Below are positions 55,991 through 63,221 of a stretch of DNA of 64,000 nucleotides, piece by piece. A program made the translations under genes and the position numbers. Positions within the stretch are counted from its first letter, which is position 1, and each line of letters begins with the position of its first letter. The notes below the pieces were generated by a model, which was not told the origin of the DNA, made no database searches, and saw only the letters and a list, made by a program, of their open reading frames with translations. The DNA is from Pleomorphomonas koreensis DSM 23070 (lineage in GTDB: Bacteria > Pseudomonadota > Alphaproteobacteria > Rhizobiales > Pleomorphomonadaceae): contig NZ_AULH01000001.1 in NCBI RefSeq assembly GCF_000425185.1, positions 1 to 64,000 on the forward strand. Direction: 5' to 3'.

Positions 55991-56949
55991 CATTGCCTCT
56001 TGCGGCTTATCGCCTTCAGCGCGGCGGCGGAAATGCCGGCGGCGGTCAGACCGAAATGCTCGAACAGGAAGTCTACCGAGCCGGTGGGTACGAAGCCAGG
56101 GAAGCCGACCATTTCCATCGGCACCGGCCGGTTGAGGGCCAGCGTCTCGGCCACGGCGCCGCCGAGGCCGCCGCGCACGCTGGCCTCCTCGACGGTGACC
56201 ACGGCGCCGGTGCCGGCGGCGTCGATCACCGCTCCGACGTCGAGCGGGTTCATCCAGGCCATGTTGACGACGCGCGCCGACACGCCTTCGGCGGCCAGCC
56301 GATCGGCGGCAGCCAGCGCCCGGCTGAGCATGACGCCGTGGGCGAGGATGGCGACGTCGTCGCCGGCCCGCAGCACCTCGGCCTTGCCCGGCTCGACGCC
56401 GACGCGCGTGTGCGGCACCGCCGGCACCGGATAGCGGCTGACGCGGACAAACACCGGCCCCTCGTAGGCGGCGGCGAAGCGCAGCGCCGCCTCCATCTCC
56501 TCGGGGTCGGACGGCACGATGGTCAGGAGGTTGGTGAGCGGCCGCAGCCAGGCGAGGTCCTCGATCGAATGGTGGGTGGGGCCGAGTTCGCCGTAGGCAA
56601 TGCCCGGCGACTGGCCGCACAGCTTGACGTTGGTGTTGGAATAGGCGACGTCGGCCTTCACCTGTTCGAGCGCCCGCCCGGTCAGGAAGCAGGAGGCGCA
56701 GGAGACGAAGGGGATCTTGCCGCCGTTGGCGAGGCCGGCGCCGACGCCGACCATGTTCTGCTCGGCGATGCCGACGTTGATGGTCCGCTCCGGCCAGCGC
56801 TTCTTGAAGCCGCCGAGCTTGGACGAGCCGACGCTGTCGTTGACCACGACGACGATGCGCTCGTCGGCCTCGGCCAGCGATTCCATCGTCCTGGCGAAGG
56901 TGTCGCGGCAGTCGTAAAGGCCGGCGTCGATCTTGGGGGCGGCGGACAT
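55990..56949 (-). CDS. Split transketolase, C-terminal subunit (Pyr + C-terminal domains)
   Basis: This 319-residue subunit holds the pyrimidine-binding half of a transketolase: NVGIAEQNMVGVGAGLA with the catalytic glutamate E63, SCFLTGRALEQV, GPTHHSIEDLAWLRPL, and the C-terminal transketolase domain (VVTVEEASVRGGLGGAVAE). It makes the active enzyme only with the N-terminal subunit encoded next to it, one base overlapping. Split transketolases occur in bacterial apulose-4-phosphate and sulfosugar pathways as well as in housekeeping form. Confidence 0.91.
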   Translation of the reverse strand: MSAAPKIDAGLYDCRDTFARTMESLAEADERIVVVVNDSVGSSKLGGFKKRWPERTINVGIAEQNMVGVGAGLANGGKIPFVSCASCFLTGRALEQVKADVAYSNTNVKLCGQSPGIAYGELGPTHHSIEDLAWLRPLTNLLTIVPSDPEEMEAALRFAAAYEGPVFVRVSRYPVPAVPHTRVGVEPGKAEVLRAGDDVAILAHGVMLSRALAAADRLAAEGVSARVVNMAWMNPLDVGAVIDAAGTGAVVTVEEASVRGGLGGAVAETLALNRPVPMEMVGFPGFVPTGSVDFLFEHFGLTAAGISAAALKAISRKRQ

Positions 56950-57797
56950 CAGATCAGCTCCTTCATCGCCTGGGCGAACTGGTCGGCATTGGGCACGCCA
57001 TGGTGCCAGGAGACGTTGTCCTCCATGAAGGACACGCCCTTGCCCTTGATGGTGTTGGCGATGACGCAGAGCGGCTTGTCGCGGCCGGCCGGATCGGCGC
57101 CGAGCACGTCGAGGAGGGCGGCGTGGTCGTGGCCGTCGATCATCTCGACGTGGAAGCCGAAGGCCCGCCACTTGTCGTCGAGCGGGTCGAGGCCATTGGT
57201 GGATTCGGTGCGGTCGCCCTGTTGCAGGCGGTTGCGGTCGACGATGACGGTGAGGCGGTTGAGCCTGTGGTGGCCGGCCGCCATGGCGGCCTCCCAGTTG
57301 GAGCCCTCCTGCAATTCGCCGTCGCCGGTCAGCACGAAGGTGCGGTAGTCCTTGCCGGAGAGCTTGCCGGCGATGGCGATGCCGACGGCGACCGGCAGGC
57401 CGTGGCCGAGCGGCCCGGTGTTGGTCTCGATGCCGGGGAGATAGTTGCGGTTGGGATGGCCGTTCAGCTTGGAGAGCGGCTGCATGTAGGTCTTGAGCTG
57501 GGCCTCGGGGAAATAGCCGGCGAGAGCCAGCACCGAATAGAAGGCGCCGGTGCAGTGGCCCTTGCTCATGATGAAGCGGTCGCGATCGGGATGGCGCGGC
57601 TCGGCCGGGTCGTAGCGCATGACGCCGAAATAGAGGCTCGCCAGCACGTCGGCCGCCGAGAAATCGCCGCCGGGATGGCCGAGCTGAGCGTCGTGGACCA
57701 TGGTGAAGGCGCAGCGGCGGATGCCGAGCGCCTTGGCGCGGACCAAGTCGATCCTGTCGGCGCCGGAAACCGGCGCCGGGGCGAGTGTGAGGGACAT
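56949..57797 (-). CDS. Split transketolase, N-terminal subunit (PP domain)
   Basis: This 282-residue subunit carries the diphosphate-binding half of transketolase: HPGGDFSAADVLASLYFG, SKGHCTGAFYSVLAL, GPLGHGLPVAVGIA and the thiamine-diphosphate motif GDGELQEGSNWEA ending in VDRN (158-189). The ATG at 57797 has GGGAGA upstream; a longer TTG-initiated frame is unlikely. It is the second gene of the leftward operon, after the fucose-isomerase-like gene, with a 29-bp tandem repeat in the gap. Confidence 0.91.
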   Translation of the reverse strand: MSLTLAPAPVSGADRIDLVRAKALGIRRCAFTMVHDAQLGHPGGDFSAADVLASLYFGVMRYDPAEPRHPDRDRFIMSKGHCTGAFYSVLALAGYFPEAQLKTYMQPLSKLNGHPNRNYLPGIETNTGPLGHGLPVAVGIAIAGKLSGKDYRTFVLTGDGELQEGSNWEAAMAAGHHRLNRLTVIVDRNRLQQGDRTESTNGLDPLDDKWRAFGFHVEMIDGHDHAALLDVLGADPAGRDKPLCVIANTIKGKGVSFMEDNVSWHHGVPNADQFAQAMKELI

Positions 57798-57830
57798 GTG
57801 TCGTTCTCCCGCGTTGCGGCCGGCGGCCGT

Positions 57831-57907
57831 CAACAGAAGGCCTTGAGGCCGGAGGCCGTCAGCAAAAAGCCTTGAGGCCGGAGGCCGTCAGCAAAAAGCC
57901 TTGAGGC
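57831..57907. repeat. 29-bp tandem repeat duplicating the 3' end of the isomerase gene
   Basis: Units beginning GCCTTGAGGCC (plus strand) at 57840, 57869 and 57898 recur with a 29-base period; the last unit is inside the isomerase gene and ends at its stop codon. Each copy spells, in the sense of the gene, Gly-Leu-Lys-Ala-Phe-Cys-stop. The copy farthest downstream differs from the other two only at three synonymous third positions (GCC TTC TGT instead of GCT TTT TGC). Confidence 0.85.
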
Positions 57908-59354
57908 CGAGCGTCGGCGCGGCCTCGCCGTTGTGGTGGTAGATGGGCAGCTTCAGGTAGCGGCTGACCGCCTCCTCGACGATGCCGGCCACCTCTCCGC
58001 GCACCATGGCGACGTGATGCTCGAAGCCGTTCTGCGTCACCACCTTGAGGAGCTGCCTCAGCTTCTCGACGCGGATCACCGCGATGCCGCCATCCATGCC
58101 GTAGGGGTCGTCGGTGAATTCGCCGTCGCCCACATAGGCCTTGAGGGTGGCGTTGAGGTCGTCGGAGGAGAAGCGCAGGAAGCTCATCGGCCCGGCCTTC
58201 ACCTTGCCCTTGACGGCGCCGAAGCACTTGTCGCGACCGATGGTCTCGCCGAGCACGTCGAGTTCGCCGATGTTGGGCGTGTCGCCGAAGAAGCTCTTCG
58301 GATAGTTGCCGCAGTGGGTGCCGACGCACTTCTCCGGGTCGTAGCCGTAGTTGTTGTTCCAGTCGAGGATGGCGGCCGGCTGGCCGGCGGCCAGCGTCAG
58401 CGCGTACATCGAGAGCGTGCCGAGCACGTCGACCTCGCAGGCGCTTGGCATCAGCTTCTCGCCCATCATGCTCATCGACAGGCAGGTGGCGCAGCCGTAG
58501 TTGTCCTGGAGCGACCGCCAGCACTGGATCGCCGAGGCGTCGCAGTCGTTCTCGCCCATCCACTCGTCGATGGCGATGCCCCACTTGGCCTGCTTCAGCA
58601 CCTGCTCCGGCCGGATGTGGGCGTCGATCCTGCCGTAGCCGCCGATCGCCGCCAGCTTGTCCTTGACGGAGGCCGCGCCGTCGTCGATCGCCCTGGCGCG
58701 GCCGATGATCTCCGACAGGTCGACCGGCACCACGGTGACGCCGATCGCCTGCAACAGCTTCTCCGAATAGCGCATGGTCTGGAACGGCGCCGTGCGGGCG
58801 CCGATGGCGCCGATGCGGGCGTGGCGGATGCCGCGCACCGTGCGGCAGACGCGGGAGAAGGCGTCGAGGTCGCGGCCGAACTCCTCGCCGTCGAGGTCGG
58901 AGGTGTGGCTGGTGGTCTCGCTGAAGGGGATGCCGTAGTTGTAGAAGTTGTTGGCCACCGAGATCTTGCCGCAGAAGGCGTCGCGGCGGCTCTTGACGTC
59001 GACCTTGTCGAACTCGTCGTTGCAGGCCTGGAGGAGGATCGGCACGTTGAGGCCGGCGGCCATCACCATCTCGACGATGGCGATCTCGTCGCCGAAGTTG
59101 GCGAGCGAGATGACGAGGCCGTCGATGTCGTCCCGGTGGGCGGCGAAAAAGCGGCCGTAGAGCTTGGCGTCGTCGCGCGTCTGCACGGCGCCGTTCACCG
59201 TGGCGTCCACCGGCGGCATCAGCGTGCGGATGCCGAGGCGCGCCGCCTGCGCTTCGAGGTCGTCGCGCGCCTTGATGCAGGGGGCGCCGTTGAAGAACTG
59301 CCGGCTGCCCACCACCAGGCCGAGGGTCACGTCGCGCTTGAACTTGTCCGTCAT
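57888..59354 (-). CDS. L-fucose isomerase-family protein
   Basis: This 488-residue protein belongs to the fucose/arabinose isomerase superfamily: N-terminal Rossmann-like domains (GLVVGSRQFFNGAPCIKA; ANFGDEIAIVEMVMAAGLNVPILL) and a C-terminal isomerase domain. Likely metal ligands are E307 (ACEVDV), D331 (LDWNNNYGYD) and H347 (GTHCGNYPKSF). It should convert an aldose to a ketose, using Mn or similar. The ATG at 59354 has GGGAGG six bases upstream. It is first in the operon with split transketolase and FGGY kinase. True L-fucose isomerase is possible, but the pathway genes for fucose (fuculose aldolase) are absent here. Confidence 0.84.
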   Translation of the reverse strand: MTDKFKRDVTLGLVVGSRQFFNGAPCIKARDDLEAQAARLGIRTLMPPVDATVNGAVQTRDDAKLYGRFFAAHRDDIDGLVISLANFGDEIAIVEMVMAAGLNVPILLQACNDEFDKVDVKSRRDAFCGKISVANNFYNYGIPFSETTSHTSDLDGEEFGRDLDAFSRVCRTVRGIRHARIGAIGARTAPFQTMRYSEKLLQAIGVTVVPVDLSEIIGRARAIDDGAASVKDKLAAIGGYGRIDAHIRPEQVLKQAKWGIAIDEWMGENDCDASAIQCWRSLQDNYGCATCLSMSMMGEKLMPSACEVDVLGTLSMYALTLAAGQPAAILDWNNNYGYDPEKCVGTHCGNYPKSFFGDTPNIGELDVLGETIGRDKCFGAVKGKVKAGPMSFLRFSSDDLNATLKAYVGDGEFTDDPYGMDGGIAVIRVEKLRQLLKVVTQNGFEHHVAMVRGEVAGIVEEAVSRYLKLPIYHHNGEAAPTLGLKAFC

Positions 59355-59400
59355 GTCCGTCCTCCCGTCGGTCGGTATGTCCGCCGACATGAATTTCAGT

Positions 59401-59429
59401 TTTCGATTTTTATCGCTTTCTTTCGTTTG
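59401..59429 (+). promoter_or_regulatory. DeoR-type operator before the isomerase operon
   Basis: This 29-base T-rich site holds three TCG steps about ten bases apart (TTTCGATT, ATCG, TTTCGTTTG). It matches, at 25 of 29 positions, the reverse complement of 60749-60777 before the ABC operon. It lies between the divergent isomerase and deoR-type genes; ten-base spacing puts the repeats on one face of the helix. Confidence 0.7.
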
Positions 59430-59586
59430 ATGATGTTTTTTAGGGGCCGTTTTGTCAATAGGATTTTTGCGTCGATCCGCACCGTTGCGGGGCCTGTCGC
59501 GGCCTCCGGCGGCCGGGCGCGGCAAAAAGGCATGGCCGGCGGCCGGCAAACGGCGTTATAAGGCTCGCAAGAAAGCGAAGGTTCCA

Positions 59587-60444
59587 ATGGCGACAGAATC
59601 ATCGAATGGTAGCGGAACGGACGTAGCGCCGGCCGGCCGGCGCGGCGCCGCGGCGTCGGAAACGACTACCTTCACCGGCCTGCTCGCCGAGCCCCGGCGC
59701 ATGAAGATCCTGGAATGGCTGCAGGAGGAGGGCAGCGCCCGCGTCCGCGAGCTGTCGCAGGCCTTCAAGGTGTCGGAGGCGACCATCCGCCAGGACCTCG
59801 AACGGCTGGAGCAGGACGGCCACATCCTGCGCGAGCACGGCGGCGCCTACCTCAAGACCGTGCAGCAGCAGGTCGGCACCATGTCGCTGCAGCACATCGA
59901 GAACATGGACAGGAAGCGCAAGATCGGCGCCAGGGCGGCGTCGCTGGTCAAGAACAACGAGACCATCATCCTCGACGCCGGCTCGACCACCACCGAGATC
60001 GCCCAGCGCCTGACGACGCGCGAGAACCTCACCGTCATCACCAACGCGCTGAACATCGCCATCATCCTCGGCGCCGTGCCGGGCTATGCCGTGCACATGC
60101 CGGGCGGCCAGTTCAAGGCGCCGACGCTGTCGCTTTCGGGCGACAAGTCGGTCGAGTATTTTCGCAACATCTTCGCCTCGAAGCTGTTCCTCGCCACCGC
60201 CGGCGTGTCGGTCGACGCCGGCCTCACCTATCCGAGTTTCGCCGACCTCCAGCTCAAGGAGGCGATGATCAAGGCGGCCGCCCACGTCTATCTCGTGGCC
60301 GATTCCTCGAAGATCAACCGCACCTCCTTCACCCGCCTCGGCAACCTCGACGTGATCCATTCCTTCGTCACCGACGACGGCATCGCCGACAGCGACGCCA
60401 AGGAATTCGAGCGACGCGGCATCGAGCTGATCGTCGCGAGCTGA
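59587..60444 (+). CDS. DeoR family transcriptional regulator
   Basis: This 285-residue repressor has the DeoR helix-turn-helix (VRELSQAFKVSEATIRQDLERLEQDGHILREHGGA, about 53-87) and the DeoRC sensor domain (ILDAGSTTTEIAQRL; VITNALNIAIILG; KLFLATAGVSVDAGLTYPS; LVADSSKINRTSF). The ATG at 59587 follows GAAGG; the frame is open further upstream without a good start. It is divergent from the isomerase operon and upstream of the importer, both of which carry the same 29-base operator. Confidence 0.92.
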   Translation: MATESSNGSGTDVAPAGRRGAAASETTTFTGLLAEPRRMKILEWLQEEGSARVRELSQAFKVSEATIRQDLERLEQDGHILREHGGAYLKTVQQQVGTMSLQHIENMDRKRKIGARAASLVKNNETIILDAGSTTTEIAQRLTTRENLTVITNALNIAIILGAVPGYAVHMPGGQFKAPTLSLSGDKSVEYFRNIFASKLFLATAGVSVDAGLTYPSFADLQLKEAMIKAAAHVYLVADSSKINRTSFTRLGNLDVIHSFVTDDGIADSDAKEFERRGIELIVAS

Positions 60445-60931
60445 CCACCGCTCGGACACTCCCTGCAATTCCCTTGTACGCCGGCCATCGACCGGTCGGC
60501 TGGCCTCCGGCTGGCCGCCGCTGCTGCGTGCCCGGTGGTCGCCGGCCGCCGTGAGATCATCGACTTTCGAGTGTCATCGACTTTTGTCTAATGGCGTCGG
60601 ATCGGCGGAAGACGTTCGCTATCGGATGATCGATCCCTTTGGCGGATGACTGTTTTTTCCGGGAAACTCGGCAGGGGACGGCCGATGCGCGGGCCGTCCG
60701 GCTGTTCTGGCGACCAGGATCGGATCAGAACCACAAATGATCCGTTGACAAACGATAGAAAACGAAAATAATCGAAACATCAGGTCCGGGGCGAGGCTCC
60801 CCGAAGACCATGGGCATCCCACGATCGGACTGACGGTCCGGTCGGAAAGCGGCTGCCGGAGGAAAAGCGAGGCGTTCGCCTGTCGACCTGATGATCCGGT
60901 CGGGCCGATGAACGCTTTAGGGAGGACGAGC
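60445..60931. other. Intergenic region before the ABC importer operon
   Basis: These 487 bases contain no recognised gene. Near 60558-60590 the phrase TCATCGACTTT occurs twice, 18 bases apart, and resembles the TCG-based operator half-sites. The right part holds the importer promoter and operator (60745-60777), followed by a leader of about 150 bases with no recognised riboswitch. Confidence 0.5.
60745..60777 (+). promoter_or_regulatory. Promoter and DeoR-type operator of the ABC importer operon
   Basis: A consensus -35 TTGACA (60745-60750) and a -10-like AATAAT (60767-60772, 16-base spacer) are covered by the 29-base element 60749-60777. Read on the minus strand, that element matches 59401-59429 at 25 of 29 positions. 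A repressor bound here would block RNA polymerase directly. This ties the importer to the isomerase/transketolase/kinase operon. Confidence 0.7.
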
Positions 60932-61651
60932 ATGCCAGACCATGCCGAGCCGCGCGGCCGTCGTGCCGGCGGGGCCGACGAACATTCGCTCGCCGTTGCC
61001 GATGGCCGGGCGGCACTTTCCAGGCGTCATGTCGTGGCCGGCCTGCTGGCGCTCGCGGCGGGCGGCTGCAAGATCCTGCCGATCGTCAGCAAGGAGGAAG
61101 CGGCCCAGCAGAAGTTCAACGGCGCCGACTACGTCGCCAAGCTGTGGGACGCCGAGGTCATTCCGGTGGTCCGCGACAAGGCGCATCCGATCGAGGCGGT
61201 GCTGTCCGCCGTCGAGGGCGGCCTCGACAAGGCCGGCCCGGAGTTCGGCCACCGCCCGGCCGAGGAGGGCAGCCCCTGGAGCTTCGTCGTCAGGGGCACG
61301 GCGACCATCAAGGAGAAGAACACCGCCTCGCGCGCCGGCACGGCGCTGATCGAGGTATCGACCGAGAAAGGCCCCGTCCCCGTCACCATCCAGATCGGCC
61401 CGGTGATCAAGGGCAATTCGCTGCGCGACGCCATGCCCTTCATCAACTTCCAGAACTTCACCAACCAGCTCGAATTCGCCGAGGTCGGCCGCGCCTTCAA
61501 CGGCCGCGTCACCACCGAGTTGCAGCCGGCCATCGACGCGCTGGCCCCCGGCCAGACCATCGACTACGCCGGCACCTTCTCGCTGAATTCGGCCTCCGAC
61601 AGGATCCTGCTGACGCCGGTGTTGCTCGGCCCGGCGGGAGGCGCCAAGTGA
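60932..61651 (+). CDS. DUF2291 family lipoprotein of a sugar ABC transporter
   Basis: This 239-residue protein has an N-terminal hydrophobic segment ending in a lipobox-like LAAGGC and the DUF2291 body: AQQKFNGADYVAKLWDAEVIPVVRD, VPVTIQIGPVIKGNSLRDAMPFINFQNFTNQLEFAEVGRAFN. DUF2291 genes are found with ribose-type ABC transporters, but their function is not established. The ATG at 60932 has GGGAGG; an ATG at 60908 is less likely. Its stop overlaps the GTG start of the ATPase, so translation is coupled. Confidence 0.87.
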   Translation: MPDHAEPRGRRAGGADEHSLAVADGRAALSRRHVVAGLLALAAGGCKILPIVSKEEAAQQKFNGADYVAKLWDAEVIPVVRDKAHPIEAVLSAVEGGLDKAGPEFGHRPAEEGSPWSFVVRGTATIKEKNTASRAGTALIEVSTEKGPVPVTIQIGPVIKGNSLRDAMPFINFQNFTNQLEFAEVGRAFNGRVTTELQPAIDALAPGQTIDYAGTFSLNSASDRILLTPVLLGPAGGAK

Positions 61652-63219
61652 GCGCCGTCGAGAAGGCCGACACGCCCGAGGTGATCCTCAGGGCCGAGAA
61701 GATGACCCGCGTCTTTCCGGGCACCGTCGCCCTGGAGGACGTCGACTTCGACGTCTACGAGCGCTCGGTCAACGTGCTGATCGGCGAGAACGGCGCCGGC
61801 AAGTCGACCTTGATGCGCATCCTCGCCGGCGTCGACCAGCCGACCTCCGGCCGCATCGTCATGGGCGGCGAGGAAGTGCGGTTCTCCTCGGTGCTCGACG
61901 CGGCGCGGCAGGGCATCGGCATCGTCTTCCAGGAACTGAACCTCTGCCCCAACCTCACGGTCACCGAGAACATCTTCCTCGGCCGCGATATGACCCGCGC
62001 CGGCGTCCACATCGATATGGCGCGCCAGCGCGAGCGGGCACGGGAACTGCTCGCCCGCCTCGAGCACGACATCGACCCGGATACGCTGGTCGACGACCTC
62101 CGCATCGGCGAGCAGCAGATCGTCGAGATCGCCAAGGCGCTGGCCGACGACGCCCGCGTGCTGATCATGGACGAGCCGACGTCGGCGCTGTCGGCCTCCG
62201 AGGTGGAGGTGCTGTTCCGCGTCATCGCCGAGCTGAAGAAGTCCGGCGTCGCCATCATCTACATCTCGCACCGCCTGGAAGAGCTGGTGCGCATCGGCGA
62301 CTATTTCACCGTGCTGCGCGACGGCCGCTTCCAGGCCAGCGCCCCCAAGGGCGAGGCGACCATCCCCTGGATCATCCGCCAGATGCTCGGCACCTCGGAA
62401 TTCGCCAGGCGCCAGGCGCGTCAGGTGAAAGTCGGCGAGGCCGTGCTGTCGGTGAAGGGGCTGAAGCTGCCGCGCGTCGGCGGCGGCTATCTGGTCGACG
62501 ACGTCAGCGTCGACTTCCGGGCCGGCGAGATCGTCGGCATCTACGGCTTGCTGGGCGCCGGCCGCTCGGAGCTGTTCGAGAGCCTGTTCGGCCTCCGGGC
62601 CGAAGCGCGCGGCGAGGTGGCCATCGGCGGCCGACGGGCCGATCAGTTGCCGGTGTCCCGGCGCATTGCCGCCGGCCTGTTCCTGGTGCCGGAGGACCGG
62701 CAGCGCGACGGCCTCGTCCAGAATCTCACCGTCGGCAAGAACCTGTCGCTGGCCAGCCTTGCCAAGGTGACCCGGTTCTTCACCGTGCAGACCGGCCCCG
62801 AGCGCCAGGCGATCGACCGGCTGTTCCGCGCGCTGCGCATCAAGGCGCCGTCGCCGGACACGCCGATCACCTCGCTGTCGGGCGGCAACCAGCAGAAGGT
62901 GGTGATCGGCAAGAGCCTGATGACCGAGCCGCGCGTGCTGCTGCTCGACGAGCCCACCCGCGGCATCGACATCGGCGCCAAGGAGGAGGTGTTCCGCACC
63001 ATGCGCGAGCTGGCCGACCAGGGCCTCGCCGTGGTGTTCGCCACCTCCGACCTCAAGGAGGTGCATGCGGTGTCCGACCGCGTGCTGGTGATGAGCCAGG
63101 GGCGGATCACCGCCGACCTGCCCGATCATCAGGCCACCGACGAGGTGATCGTCCGCGCCTCCACCAGGGGACACGCCGACCCCATTCCTGCCCACGACCA
63201 CCCGGCTCAGGATCAGTGA
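61648..63219 (+). CDS. Ribose-type (CUT2) ABC transporter ATP-binding protein, GTG start
   Basis: This 523-residue double ATPase has Walker A GENGAGKST (46-54), VFQELNLCPNLTV, a variant signature (LRIGEQQIVEIAKAL) and VLIMDEPTSALS. The second half has a degenerate Walker A (GLLGAGRSE), LSGGNQQKVVIGKSL and LLLDEPTRGIDIG. The GTG at 61648 overlaps the DUF2291 stop (GTGA) and has GGGAGG seven bases upstream. It forms the importer with the permease that follows; no binding-protein gene is visible before the window ends. Confidence 0.92.
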   Translation: MSAVEKADTPEVILRAEKMTRVFPGTVALEDVDFDVYERSVNVLIGENGAGKSTLMRILAGVDQPTSGRIVMGGEEVRFSSVLDAARQGIGIVFQELNLCPNLTVTENIFLGRDMTRAGVHIDMARQRERARELLARLEHDIDPDTLVDDLRIGEQQIVEIAKALADDARVLIMDEPTSALSASEVEVLFRVIAELKKSGVAIIYISHRLEELVRIGDYFTVLRDGRFQASAPKGEATIPWIIRQMLGTSEFARRQARQVKVGEAVLSVKGLKLPRVGGGYLVDDVSVDFRAGEIVGIYGLLGAGRSELFESLFGLRAEARGEVAIGGRRADQLPVSRRIAAGLFLVPEDRQRDGLVQNLTVGKNLSLASLAKVTRFFTVQTGPERQAIDRLFRALRIKAPSPDTPITSLSGGNQQKVVIGKSLMTEPRVLLLDEPTRGIDIGAKEEVFRTMRELADQGLAVVFATSDLKEVHAVSDRVLVMSQGRITADLPDHQATDEVIVRASTRGHADPIPAHDHPAQDQ

Positions 63220-63221
63220 CC

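Noticed and set aside
57831-57907. The 29-base repeats as a short CRISPR array
   Set aside because: The units are directly adjacent with no spacers, and they are copies of the 3' end of a coding gene.
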